From Ascidiaceihabitans donghaensis (GTDB lineage Bacteria > Pseudomonadota > Alphaproteobacteria > Rhodobacterales > Rhodobacteraceae): 64,000 bases of DNA. The stretch lies in the NCBI RefSeq assembly GCF_900302465.1, contig NZ_OMOR01000001.1:2884729-2948728 (forward strand), read 5' to 3'. Below, piece after piece: positions 8,605 through 16,720 of this stretch. Positions within the stretch are counted from its first letter, which is position 1. Every line of letters starts with the position of its first letter. The notes under the pieces were generated by a model. The model did not search any database, had not been told where the DNA came from, and saw only the letters and a program-made list of their open reading frames with translations. The translations under genes and the position numbers were made by a program.

Positions 8605-10430
8605 GCGATGGTCTGCACGCGCACAGGCGATCCTGCATAAAGCGTTGTGGGCGGCAGGCTATTGATGGCCGCGATCAAAGTCGTGAATTTACGCTGTGAT
8701 CCGCCGTCCATGATGTAGTTCAGACGTGCCAACCCGGCAGAGGCCGAAGACTTGCTGCCTGCCGGAGTGATGCGTTCCACAATTTTGTCCCACTCCGCTT
8801 TGGATTGCACTGTGCCGACAACCGTCAGAATGGCCGCTTCTTGGTGCTCTTCGAACGAGAAAGTGTAGGTTTCCGACAGGCGGTACAAGATGGCGCCTTT
8901 CGCTTCTGGCGGCGCAAAAATCAAAGCGCTCGGGCGGGCTTTGATCTTTTTCGCATAGTCTTCAGCCGCTTGCGGTTCCGAGAACAGTTTGGCGGTTGCA
9001 GACAACACTTCGCTGACCGCAAAGGCACCAAGACGGGCCAGATCAACGCCTTTTTCGATAGCGTACAACACAGCTGCAATGACAAAGTTGAACGCCCCTT
9101 CGTCGATAAATTCCAGATAGCTAAAATCGTTATCTTTCAGCTGGTTGTACAAATACATGATAAATTCGTACATCTTGTCGAACCCGATGGTGCCCGACAG
9201 GCTGCCTTTGGCCCCAAGCCCCACAACCAATTGCGCCTTACACTTGAAGATCAGCTTGCCACCGTCATAGGTGATCTTGAAATCGATCTGTGCGCCAACG
9301 CCGAAATTGCCCGCCAATGACGCACCGACTTCGATGATCGCCCCCCATTCCTTGTTGGTGACGGGCTGTCCGTCCACGATCAAACCGGGGTTCAACCATT
9401 CCAGCGCCCCCTTGACGCTGCCGCCAGCTTCCACCCCAGCAAAAGCCCCAAGTGCGGCTTCGCCCTTAACGCCAGCCATCGAGGGTTTGGCCAAGATAGA
9501 GCCATCGGGTTCAGCCTTGTATTCCACCCCTGCCGTGGCAAAGATACTGGCCCCTAACATGGCATGGGTTGCAAAGGTAAAGTGGCCGCGGAAATAACCG
9601 AAATTCAGTTCTTTTTGGCGTCCGTCTTCTGACGCTTGTGGTGCGCCATACGGGATCAGCGCATGCCAGCCATCGCGGTGTGGGGCATAGTAATTAAAGG
9701 TCGCTTTGGCCTCGGCCAGAATGGCACGTGCCTCTGCGTGGCCGGACATGCCAGCGCTTTTCTTTTTCGGGTTGTAGCCCAGGTTCACACCAAACCCTGC
9801 ATAGGCCCGCAAAAGCTGTGCGCCTGCCGACAAATCAAACGTTGGCTCGGCATGGGAATAGGTCATGCTTTCGTTGACCGCGTCAATCCACTTGGCCCAG
9901 CTTTCGTCAAAGAGTTCCAGAATACCCGCGCTGACGCTGCCCTTGGCGATTTGGTTGCGGAAGGTGATGCCGCCTTGCAGGTCGTCCTTGACCTTGTTGC
10001 CGACCTCTTTGAAAGCCTCTACCAGACGCGACTTGGGCAGCTGGTCCCCTGAAGGCTGCAACATGTCCTTGCCGATGCGGTAGCGGCGCCAGTGGTTGGC
10101 CATCTTGTCGCTGCGCACCCGCGTCCAGCGTTTGCCTTTCAGCGAATACATCTGCACCAGATGCTTGTCGGGCAGGTGCACACCGGGCTTGACGTAGCTG
10201 TCGAGGGTTTTGGCCAAGGCCGCTTGCGCTTGCACGATCAGTTCAACGTCTTCTGTGTTGTTGGCTTGATCCAGATCCCCGAAAAGCCCGTCCATTTCAC
10301 GGATTTCGGCGTTCACGCCAAGCAGCTCATCCCCCGCGAACAACAACACGTCGCTGTCGCCAACGGCAGCATCTCCGCAAGACGGGACGTAAAACAATTC
10401 AAAATCGCCACACTCAACGCAAACACTCAT
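8601..10430 (-). CDS. Large glycine-rich putative effector or toxin, family not recognised
   Basis: A 609-residue protein that I cannot place in a named family. It starts with a CVECGDFEL segment and a polar, partly helical N-terminal half. From about residue 290 to 440 it has glycine- and alanine-rich alternating segments (AALGAFAGVEAGGSVKGAL, VGASLAGNFGVGAQIDF, LVVGLGAKGSLSGTIGF), then hydrophobic helices (FNFVIAAVLYAIEKGV). Such patterns occur in pore-forming proteins encoded beside DUF4123 adaptors. It overlaps both neighbours by four bases (ATGA), forming a coupled adaptor-effector-partner triplet. No signal peptide is present, which fits delivery by type VI secretion. A toxin role is inference from context. 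Confidence 0.6.
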   Translation of the reverse strand: MSVCVECGDFELFYVPSCGDAAVGDSDVLLFAGDELLGVNAEIREMDGLFGDLDQANNTEDVELIVQAQAALAKTLDSYVKPGVHLPDKHLVQMYSLKGKRWTRVRSDKMANHWRRYRIGKDMLQPSGDQLPKSRLVEAFKEVGNKVKDDLQGGITFRNQIAKGSVSAGILELFDESWAKWIDAVNESMTYSHAEPTFDLSAGAQLLRAYAGFGVNLGYNPKKKSAGMSGHAEARAILAEAKATFNYYAPHRDGWHALIPYGAPQASEDGRQKELNFGYFRGHFTFATHAMLGASIFATAGVEYKAEPDGSILAKPSMAGVKGEAALGAFAGVEAGGSVKGALEWLNPGLIVDGQPVTNKEWGAIIEVGASLAGNFGVGAQIDFKITYDGGKLIFKCKAQLVVGLGAKGSLSGTIGFDKMYEFIMYLYNQLKDNDFSYLEFIDEGAFNFVIAAVLYAIEKGVDLARLGAFAVSEVLSATAKLFSEPQAAEDYAKKIKARPSALIFAPPEAKGAILYRLSETYTFSFEEHQEAAILTVVGTVQSKAEWDKIVERITPAGSKSSASAGLARLNYIMDGGSQRKFTTLIAAINSLPPTTLYAGSPVRVQTIA

Positions 10431-11395
10431 TGTACTATGTCCTCAAGGCCGTAATGGGCGGCCAACCGGTGGTTCAGGTACCCCAACGAATGGTCACCGC
10501 TGCGCACCGCATCCCAATAGGGTTGCAACGCACCCTCAGGCACGCGCCGCAACAGGTCGTGGGTCTTGATGACGGTGGGTTCGTTGTCATAGCCCGTCAT
10601 CAGGATTTTGTAATAGGTGTCTGCACGCGCTTCGCGATCCGCCAGATCAGCGCCTGTTTTTAACGCCAAAGCCCGCGCCTGAATAAGATTGCGCATGTGG
10701 CGCAGATTATCACGCCGTGCTTTGTCCAGTTTGGGGCGTGCATGCAAGCCCTGTGCGTTTTGCGCCGTCACAGTAGGTGCCCTGACGCTGATTGCATCCC
10801 ATTTTCCATCTTCCAGCGACGGCAAAAGATACGTCAGTTCCAGAACATGCGAAAAGAACGTCGCAATCTCTTGGTCACTGGACACCGCCAGCAACGCATC
10901 CAGATATCCCGGTTCCTGCATGCGAAACACCATCCGCACCCCGCCTTCATCCGGCAGCACAGTATAGTGGCGCAAATGGCCGCGCAAAGCTGCGATGTCC
11001 GCATGGCTGCGCAGCAAAATGCCACCGCCGTGCACCAACATATGGAAGGGATTGTCGTCGTCCGCGTCGAACGAGAAAAACTGCCGCGTGATGTCGCTGT
11101 CTGCTGTCAAACGCACCAGCCAAGGGGCAACCTGTTGTGTATCGTCATCGAAATCATCGAAATCATATAAGCAAACGTGATCCAGTTCGGCCTGACCCAA
11201 GCGGTCCAAAAGAAACGGAATTTTGCCCGCATCAAGCAATGCATACAGAAACTGGGGTGCGCTGCCTTCGGGAACATCAGGAAAAAGCCGCGTCTGCAGG
11301 CACTCGGGCACAAACACGCCCTCTTCACCAAAATCAGGGTCCGTCAGCGGGGTCATCCCTGCATCGACGTGATAATCCAACATTTTTTGTGTCAT
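10427..11395 (-). CDS. DUF4123 domain protein (probable type VI secretion effector adaptor)
   Basis: DUF4123 proteins (Tap/TEC) load a specific effector onto the VgrG tip of the type VI machine. The family pattern spans about residues 40-190 of 322: QFLYALLDAGKIPFLLDRL, the CLYD strand, VAPWLVRL, a FHMLVHGGGILLRSHADI segment and HLRHYTVLPDEGG with RMQEPGYLDAL. The downstream effector gene starts inside its last four bases, as expected for an adaptor and cognate cargo. No strong ribosome site precedes ATG 11395. No vgrG, hcp or sheath gene lies in the window, so a secretion machine would have to be elsewhere in the genome. Confidence 0.7.
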   Translation of the reverse strand: MTQKMLDYHVDAGMTPLTDPDFGEEGVFVPECLQTRLFPDVPEGSAPQFLYALLDAGKIPFLLDRLGQAELDHVCLYDFDDFDDDTQQVAPWLVRLTADSDITRQFFSFDADDDNPFHMLVHGGGILLRSHADIAALRGHLRHYTVLPDEGGVRMVFRMQEPGYLDALLAVSSDQEIATFFSHVLELTYLLPSLEDGKWDAISVRAPTVTAQNAQGLHARPKLDKARRDNLRHMRNLIQARALALKTGADLADREARADTYYKILMTGYDNEPTVIKTHDLLRRVPEGALQPYWDAVRSGDHSLGYLNHRLAAHYGLEDIVQ

Positions 11396-11510
11396 TGTCG
11401 CAATCTATAGCTGTGATCCGGCCAGTCCACTTATAACTGACCGTGCCACACTGTTTACGGCAGTTGCAACCGACGATGGCGTAAAAACCTCTGAACCCAC
11501 CGGAACCCGT

Positions 11511-12638
11511 TCATCCCTGCCGTCGCATCCAGAACGGGGCGTCCTGCCATCGTCGTTCTGTTCGATAAAACAAATTCAGATGTCTGCGGTAGGTTGTAGC
11601 GATATCCTGAAGATGCGCCGCGTACACGGCAAAATCCATACCAGTTTTGTTGTGCAAAGCCGCATCAATTTCGGCAGCCGCGGCCAACCCGGTGTAAAGC
11701 GATTGGAACACACCGCGCGATGACAACGGATCCAACGCCAGCGCTGCGTCCCCGACCGCCAGCCACCCTTTGCCCGCAGGAACAGGCAAAAGGGACGTGT
11801 TGGCGGCGGTAATACGGGGACGGGCACTGTCATTTGCACAAGTTTGCGCCAAGGCTGCACCAACAACCGCGTTTTGCCGTGCGGCTTCAACAAACCCGTC
11901 ACTGTGACGCAGGTTGTCGGTCACAAGATCGGAATCCGTGTGCAAAGACACCACCCGCCCGTCGCGCACAGGGGCAGTGTACCACCATCCTGTGGCACAG
12001 CTGGCAATCGTCGACAAACCTTTGTGTAGGGGGCCTTTGTGTAGGGGGCCTTTGCTTAGCAGGTCTTTGTCATGCGGGCGCGTTGCAGCATTCGGCAACC
12101 GCATCCAGACCGCCACGGTTTTACTTAGAACCACAGGGCGCTGGCCGATCATACGCGCGATCGAGGCTTTGCGTCCGGTCGCATCTACCACAATTCGTGC
12201 ATGGATCCGCGCGCCCGACACACAGCCCAACCTCCAACCTGCCGCGTCCCGTTCGCAACTTGAAACAGTTTGAGACGTCAAAACCGAAGCACCGCGTCTG
12301 CCTGCAACATCGCGTAAGGTTCTTTCAAAGTCAGCGCGATCCAAATGCCATCCCGGACCGCCAGGGTCCCGAATGAAATCGGTGTTTTCCAACTGGTCGC
12401 TGCCCCACGCCGATTGGTTGCCAAGATACGCAAGGTAGCCGCGTGCCTCAATCGCCTCCAACAACCCCATATCCCGCAACAGGCGCCTTGCCCCCGGGAT
12501 CAGACTTTCGCCAATGCGCGGCGCAGGCTGGCTTTGTTTTTCAACAATCACCACAGAATATCGAGACGCCAGAAGACATGCCAATGCGGACCCCGCAGGG
12601 CCCGCACCAACAATCGCGATATCGCAATCGTGCCTCAG
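11511..12638 (-). CDS. LodB-like FAD-dependent oxidoreductase (maturase for the CTQ oxidase)
   Basis: LodB flavoproteins are needed to form the cysteine tryptophylquinone cofactor of their LodA partner. The product is a tryptophan-halogenase-like flavoprotein of about 375 residues. The essential FAD motif IVGAGPAGSALA lies upstream of the first ATG/GTG/TTG in this frame. The frame has no such codon between the stop at about 12648 and TTG 12584. The likeliest start is therefore CTG 12638, one base after the lodA stop and preceded by AAAGGCGGA. Downstream marks are RIGESLIPG, VVDATGRKASIA and GWLAVGDAALALDPLSSRG (FAD ribityl-binding). A 15-base tandem repeat inserts GPLHK copies. Confidence 0.8.
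   Translation of the reverse strand: MRHDCDIAIVGAGPAGSALACLLASRYSVVIVEKQSQPAPRIGESLIPGARRLLRDMGLLEAIEARGYLAYLGNQSAWGSDQLENTDFIRDPGGPGWHLDRADFERTLRDVAGRRGASVLTSQTVSSCERDAAGWRLGCVSGARIHARIVVDATGRKASIARMIGQRPVVLSKTVAVWMRLPNAATRPHDKDLLSKGPLHKGPLHKGLSTIASCATGWWYTAPVRDGRVVSLHTDSDLVTDNLRHSDGFVEAARQNAVVGAALAQTCANDSARPRITAANTSLLPVPAGKGWLAVGDAALALDPLSSRGVFQSLYTGLAAAAEIDAALHNKTGMDFAVYAAHLQDIATTYRRHLNLFYRTERRWQDAPFWMRRQG
12019..12063. repeat. 15-base tandem repeat inside the LodB-like gene
   Basis: Two identical copies of CCTTTGTGTAGGGGG (12019-12033, 12034-12048) followed by a third degenerate copy (12049-12063). On the coding strand it gives repeated K-G-P-L-H residues. The 15-base unit keeps the frame, so copy number changes would alter only a surface-type loop. 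Confidence 0.85.
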
Positions 12639-12639
12639 G

Positions 12640-14505
12640 CTATCCGCCTTTCACGGGCAACCGCTGGACTTTGTCGATGTGTGATAGATCCGAGCGCCCT
12701 TGCGGTGCAGCGCCTTTTGCCATCGCCATCAAACGCGTCTTTTGTGGCTGATCAGACACTTGGATCGTGGCCGGAAAGGCATCACTGCTGCCTTCGGGGC
12801 CCGGGTGTACCTCGACAATGCCCATCTGATCGAAGTGGTGGATCATATGGTTGATCTGATGTTGATAATATTTGTCAGGCCCCAAAGGTTCCAGCCAGTC
12901 GGCACGGTTTGTGAAGGCTGCAATGCGATCTTGCATGGACGCAGACGTGTCAGTGATTACACTGTACGCTTCGGCGCTGACCACTTCGTTGGGGACCCGT
13001 GCGGGCCAGAACGTAGGCACATAAGGGTCGTAGGCCTTGGTGTATCCTGACCGGCAAGATGCAGTATCTGTCTGCCAGGGCACAGCCATCCATCGTGTGA
13101 TAGATCCCGGCGATTGGCCCCCGTTGACAGGCCCGCCCGGTGCATCCCAAATTGGCGTCAATTCCTGACCATAATCCGGTTCTGCCCCGTCTCGTGCCTT
13201 AAGGCGAAACGCGCTGGCATACATACCGGCCTGCCGCATTGGCCAAGTCATCTCGCATCCTGGGTGAAACGCGTCAGCCAGACAAAACTCCATCGCCGCA
13301 CGCGTCAGCATATCGGGCTGGTCTGCCACCGGCACAGCGTCAATGGATGCAGGCGGGCAGGCGTCCGGATCGTAGTCGGCGATGAAATCGCCCTCGACCC
13401 ATTGCGCCAGAAAACCCATCTGCAAATCCGACAGCGTGGTATGTTGGCGCGGCGTATCTGCTGGTGGCACATTCATCGCATCACCATACAGCCAAGGCCA
13501 CGGCACGGGCGATTTGCTGTCCCGATCAAACACACGGAAATTGTTGTAAAGCACACGCCGCGTTTCTGCGCCTGTGTCCGTGGCATCATTCAAGCGTGCC
13601 AACCATTCGGGTGACGAAAAGTCGAAAGGCCCCTCAAAGCCAAAGGCCGCAGCGAAGCCCGCATTCACCCACTGCAATTCGGTCATCCGTTCGAAAATCG
13701 GGCGAATGTCGTGTTGGAACGATGGTTTCGCAGGGCGGTCCAGCATCTTTGCGCTGACGGCTGTGTCGCGCATCAAGTCCCACATCGTACGCACAGATTT
13801 GATCTGCGGGCCATAATTTGGCGGCGCACAAATGACCCACGCGGGGGCCACATCCAACTGGACGCCTTCCATTGTCACCGTCGCGGTCACAGGTCCATCA
13901 GAGGTATCGTCATACCAACCTTCGTTGTTGGCAAATGTGATCGCGGGGCTGTCATCGTTGGATGCTGCTTTGCCATGCCCGCCAAGCACGATCAATCGTC
14001 CGACGTCATCGGTATGCAGTTCCCCCAGATAGACCCGTTGGCCAAAGCAGGTGCCATCGTCAAACTTGGTGCTTTCCCCCTTGTGGTTCGTGCCCGAAAC
14101 CGATTGCGGGGATGGCGCAATTGTCAGGCTGTCACGGTCGGCCACTGCAAGATTGCGTTTGACACTGGGGGCGGCCTGCGCGGCTTCGGGCACATCTTGC
14201 GCCAGTTGAAATTCGTACCAGCTGGACTTTTGGTTGGCCAAGGCGACCTGCCATTCGATGTCAGCAGTATCGGCCGTCAACTCGGCCACGGCCTGCCCGG
14301 CTGCGTTCATTCCATAGATGCGGAAACGCGCAGCTTCACGTTTTATGCGGCCGCTGTCATCGCGGTAGCTGCCCGGTGGCAAGGGTGCCGGTTCGTTCAC
14401 TTCGGGGCCAATGTAGAATTCGGACGGGCTATTTCCCACCCGGCACACACCGATGGGGGGATAGATGGCCGCAGATACGATTGTGGTGTCCTGGACGTCG
14501 GTCAA
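12640..14505 (-). CDS. LodA/GoxA-like cysteine tryptophylquinone oxidase
   Basis: Members oxidise lysine, glycine or other amino acids and release H2O2 and ammonia; several are antibacterial when secreted. The 621-residue product opens with the family signature IYPPIGVCRVGNSP and continues with FYIGPEV. It also has KREAARFRIYGMN, the TFANNEGWYDDTSDGPV segment and AWVICAPPNYGPQI. Candidate cofactor residues are Cys417 (PGCEMTW) and Trp477 (PWQTD), about 60 residues apart; the equivalent pair in LodA is, as I recall, 65 apart. The start is TTG 14505 with AAGGGAG seven bases upstream. It is followed after one base by the LodB-like gene. No Sec signal is present. The substrate cannot be read. Confidence 0.85.
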   Translation of the reverse strand: MTDVQDTTIVSAAIYPPIGVCRVGNSPSEFYIGPEVNEPAPLPPGSYRDDSGRIKREAARFRIYGMNAAGQAVAELTADTADIEWQVALANQKSSWYEFQLAQDVPEAAQAAPSVKRNLAVADRDSLTIAPSPQSVSGTNHKGESTKFDDGTCFGQRVYLGELHTDDVGRLIVLGGHGKAASNDDSPAITFANNEGWYDDTSDGPVTATVTMEGVQLDVAPAWVICAPPNYGPQIKSVRTMWDLMRDTAVSAKMLDRPAKPSFQHDIRPIFERMTELQWVNAGFAAAFGFEGPFDFSSPEWLARLNDATDTGAETRRVLYNNFRVFDRDSKSPVPWPWLYGDAMNVPPADTPRQHTTLSDLQMGFLAQWVEGDFIADYDPDACPPASIDAVPVADQPDMLTRAAMEFCLADAFHPGCEMTWPMRQAGMYASAFRLKARDGAEPDYGQELTPIWDAPGGPVNGGQSPGSITRWMAVPWQTDTASCRSGYTKAYDPYVPTFWPARVPNEVVSAEAYSVITDTSASMQDRIAAFTNRADWLEPLGPDKYYQHQINHMIHHFDQMGIVEVHPGPEGSSDAFPATIQVSDQPQKTRLMAMAKGAAPQGRSDLSHIDKVQRLPVKGG

Positions 14506-14575
14506 TGTCGCTCTCCCTTAAAATTCATTCGATAAAATTAGGTGACGGAAATTCGCCAAACCGTTGAAAAATTGC

Positions 14576-15352
14576 TTAAACCTGCAGTAATTGCGCAGGT
14601 CTGTGCAGGTCATACATCCGTTGAATATAAAGCCCCGTGGGCCGTTGGCGCAGTTCTGCATAAACCTTTTGCATGAACACGGGACACAACGCGTGGTTGG
14701 GTAACATCCCGTGATACCCTTGTGCCAAAATCATCGGCCCTAAACATGCAGCGGTGATCAGATCAGCATATGTCAGCCTGTCACCATACATATAAGTACG
14801 TCCATCAGCCAACAGCGCGTCGATTTTGTCAAAACCTTCATAGATGGTTTTCAACGCTTCATCGGCAACGGCCTGATCCAGTTCCAGACCCTTGTACATG
14901 GCCCAACGGATCAAAGGAAACGCGACACGAAGTGTCAGTTTTTCGTACCAAGGCACCGAGGTCGTCACCGAAGACCAGACGACCGACTTGTATTTCAGCA
15001 AGTTCCAATAAGACCAATTGACCACAGCCCCGCCGACAATGTTGCCAGCGTAATTTGCCATCTCAAGTACTTTTGCCTGTCCGGCCTCATCATCTGGCAT
15101 CAAGCGTTTTTCTTCCGGCATTTGCGGATCAAGATGCAGCGTGATGCCTTTCGATCCATAGGCCGCGACTTTGCCGTCAACCACCAACCCGGGGTATTGA
15201 TCTTTGGTCAGCCCCCAGGATTTCAACGCCAAGACATGAAATATCGGGGCGTGGGGACGCTCTGTGTAGGCGTAGTCATAATGGGCCAGCACCCAACGGG
15301 ATGTATCGACGCCTGAAGACGGCAGCAGTGTTATCAGAAGTGGCTTGCTCAT
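14576..15352 (-). CDS. Glutathione S-transferase-like protein
   Basis: A 258-residue protein with a divergent thioredoxin-like N-terminal half and an all-helical GST C-terminal domain. The latter is best seen in YEGFDKIDALLADGRTYMYGDRLTYADLITAACLGPMIL, which has the family capping-box Asp (LTYADL). The N-terminal SSGVDTSRW segment takes the place of the usual catalytic Ser/Cys loop. It overlaps the upstream P450 gene by four bases, so the pair is translationally coupled. Expected role: glutathione conjugation or peroxide reduction of a product of the neighbouring oxidases, which is inference. Confidence 0.75.
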   Translation of the reverse strand: MSKPLLITLLPSSGVDTSRWVLAHYDYAYTERPHAPIFHVLALKSWGLTKDQYPGLVVDGKVAAYGSKGITLHLDPQMPEEKRLMPDDEAGQAKVLEMANYAGNIVGGAVVNWSYWNLLKYKSVVWSSVTTSVPWYEKLTLRVAFPLIRWAMYKGLELDQAVADEALKTIYEGFDKIDALLADGRTYMYGDRLTYADLITAACLGPMILAQGYHGMLPNHALCPVFMQKVYAELRQRPTGLYIQRMYDLHRPAQLLQV

Positions 15353-16692
15353 GTGTCAAACTCCACGTGGAAATGTTGCGGATGTGGTGTGCCACCGCCA
15401 TCGATCTGGCCGGCAGCCCCCGCTGCACGACGCAGGTTTTTCTGCGCCAGAAGGGGTTTCAGAATCGCCGGAATGACGGCGGCATTGATCGCGGCCCCGA
15501 AACAATTGTGCATGCCGTATCCCCAGATGATGTAATCCTCGAATGGACGATCGGTGCGGAACTGGTTTGGCGTGGGAATGTCATAGCGGTCGAATTGCGC
15601 AGACGCGGTGCCCGCAAAAACAATCTGGCCTTTTTTGATTGTGCGCTGCCGCAGGGTTGAGCGCCCAACAATGGCGTCCCGTGTGGCACGGCGGTAAATG
15701 ACAGGGTTGTGCGGATTGAACCGCAACGCTTCCCAGATGTGCATCGCAAGCAGGGCATCATCGCCCGCAAGCGCCGCTTTGTGGGCTGTGGCCAGTGCAT
15801 CGGGACGGTTCAGCAATTCGTCCAACGCTAGGCAGCACGCCTTGGAAATGGTCGGGATCGCCCCGATCAGAATGCCCAGCATATTGTTGCGAATGCCAAG
15901 GTCGCTCATCCCCGGTGTGTCCGCGCTTTGCAAGGCAAGGCAACGGTTCAGGATGTCTTCGGCATCTGTTGGGTTCGCTTTGCGGTCCTTTATCAACCCA
16001 TCAAGATAATCGCGCAGCTCGCCCGCGTATTTCATCGCTTTGGCATCCAGTTCAGGGTCCGCAGGCAAGTCTTCAAACAAGTACCAAAACAGGTCGGTCG
16101 TCCATTCCTGCATCGCGTTACGTTCGCCGCCAGCACCGAAATAGGTCGCAGTCATGTCCCAAGGCACTTCAAGCGTCAGCGCAGGGACAATATCGATCTT
16201 GCCACCCGAGGCTTTGACGATGTCGCTGGCCCGTTCAGTGGCACGTGGCAGCACAATATTGGACACATCGTCCATCCGCGCGGCAAGCCGCATCGCGGAT
16301 GTATCACGCGTGTAGTCCCAACCCGGTTGCATCCCCAGAAAGAAGTTTTCCCCTTCGGTCAGCTTGCGCATGCGGGTGCCATACACCACCTCAAAATCAT
16401 CGTTGCGGTTGAGCACATCAAGCACGTCAACGCGGCGCGACACTACGGCTGTGCCCGTGTTGTCATAGGCTTTCATCAGCACTTTGTTCAGCGTGAAATT
16501 GGGCACAAAGGCCCGCAGGATTGCAAAGACCCTGCGCTGTGCACCCGCCGACGTGGCGAAGGTCGCGATGCCCCCACCCATAGCGGCTTTCGCCCCGTTC
16601 AGGATCAACCAGCCCAGCGCCAAAAAGGCTTCAAGCACAACCTGAATGATCCGAAACGCTGTTGTGAAGACGTTCGTGAATACTGCGACCAT
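15349..16692 (-). CDS. Cytochrome P450 lacking the I-helix acid-alcohol pair (possible peroxygenase)
   Basis: A 447-residue P450 with an N-terminal hydrophobic segment (residues 14-32). The ExxR pair is Glu321-Arg324 (EALR) and the haem loop is WGYGMHNCFG with ligand Cys397. The I helix reads LGILIGAIPTISKA (272-285) where most P450s have (A/G)Gx(D/E)T; the acid and alcohol used for O2 activation are absent. Such loss is typical of P450s that use H2O2 or rearrange peroxides instead of O2 and NADPH. No redox partner gene is nearby, and the cluster also holds an H2O2-forming oxidase and a DyP peroxidase. AAGGAGA precedes the ATG. Confidence 0.85.
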   Translation of the reverse strand: MVAVFTNVFTTAFRIIQVVLEAFLALGWLILNGAKAAMGGGIATFATSAGAQRRVFAILRAFVPNFTLNKVLMKAYDNTGTAVVSRRVDVLDVLNRNDDFEVVYGTRMRKLTEGENFFLGMQPGWDYTRDTSAMRLAARMDDVSNIVLPRATERASDIVKASGGKIDIVPALTLEVPWDMTATYFGAGGERNAMQEWTTDLFWYLFEDLPADPELDAKAMKYAGELRDYLDGLIKDRKANPTDAEDILNRCLALQSADTPGMSDLGIRNNMLGILIGAIPTISKACCLALDELLNRPDALATAHKAALAGDDALLAMHIWEALRFNPHNPVIYRRATRDAIVGRSTLRQRTIKKGQIVFAGTASAQFDRYDIPTPNQFRTDRPFEDYIIWGYGMHNCFGAAINAAVIPAILKPLLAQKNLRRAAGAAGQIDGGGTPHPQHFHVEFDT

Positions 16693-16720
16693 GGCTGGTC
16701 TCCTTTAAATTTGAGACCGG

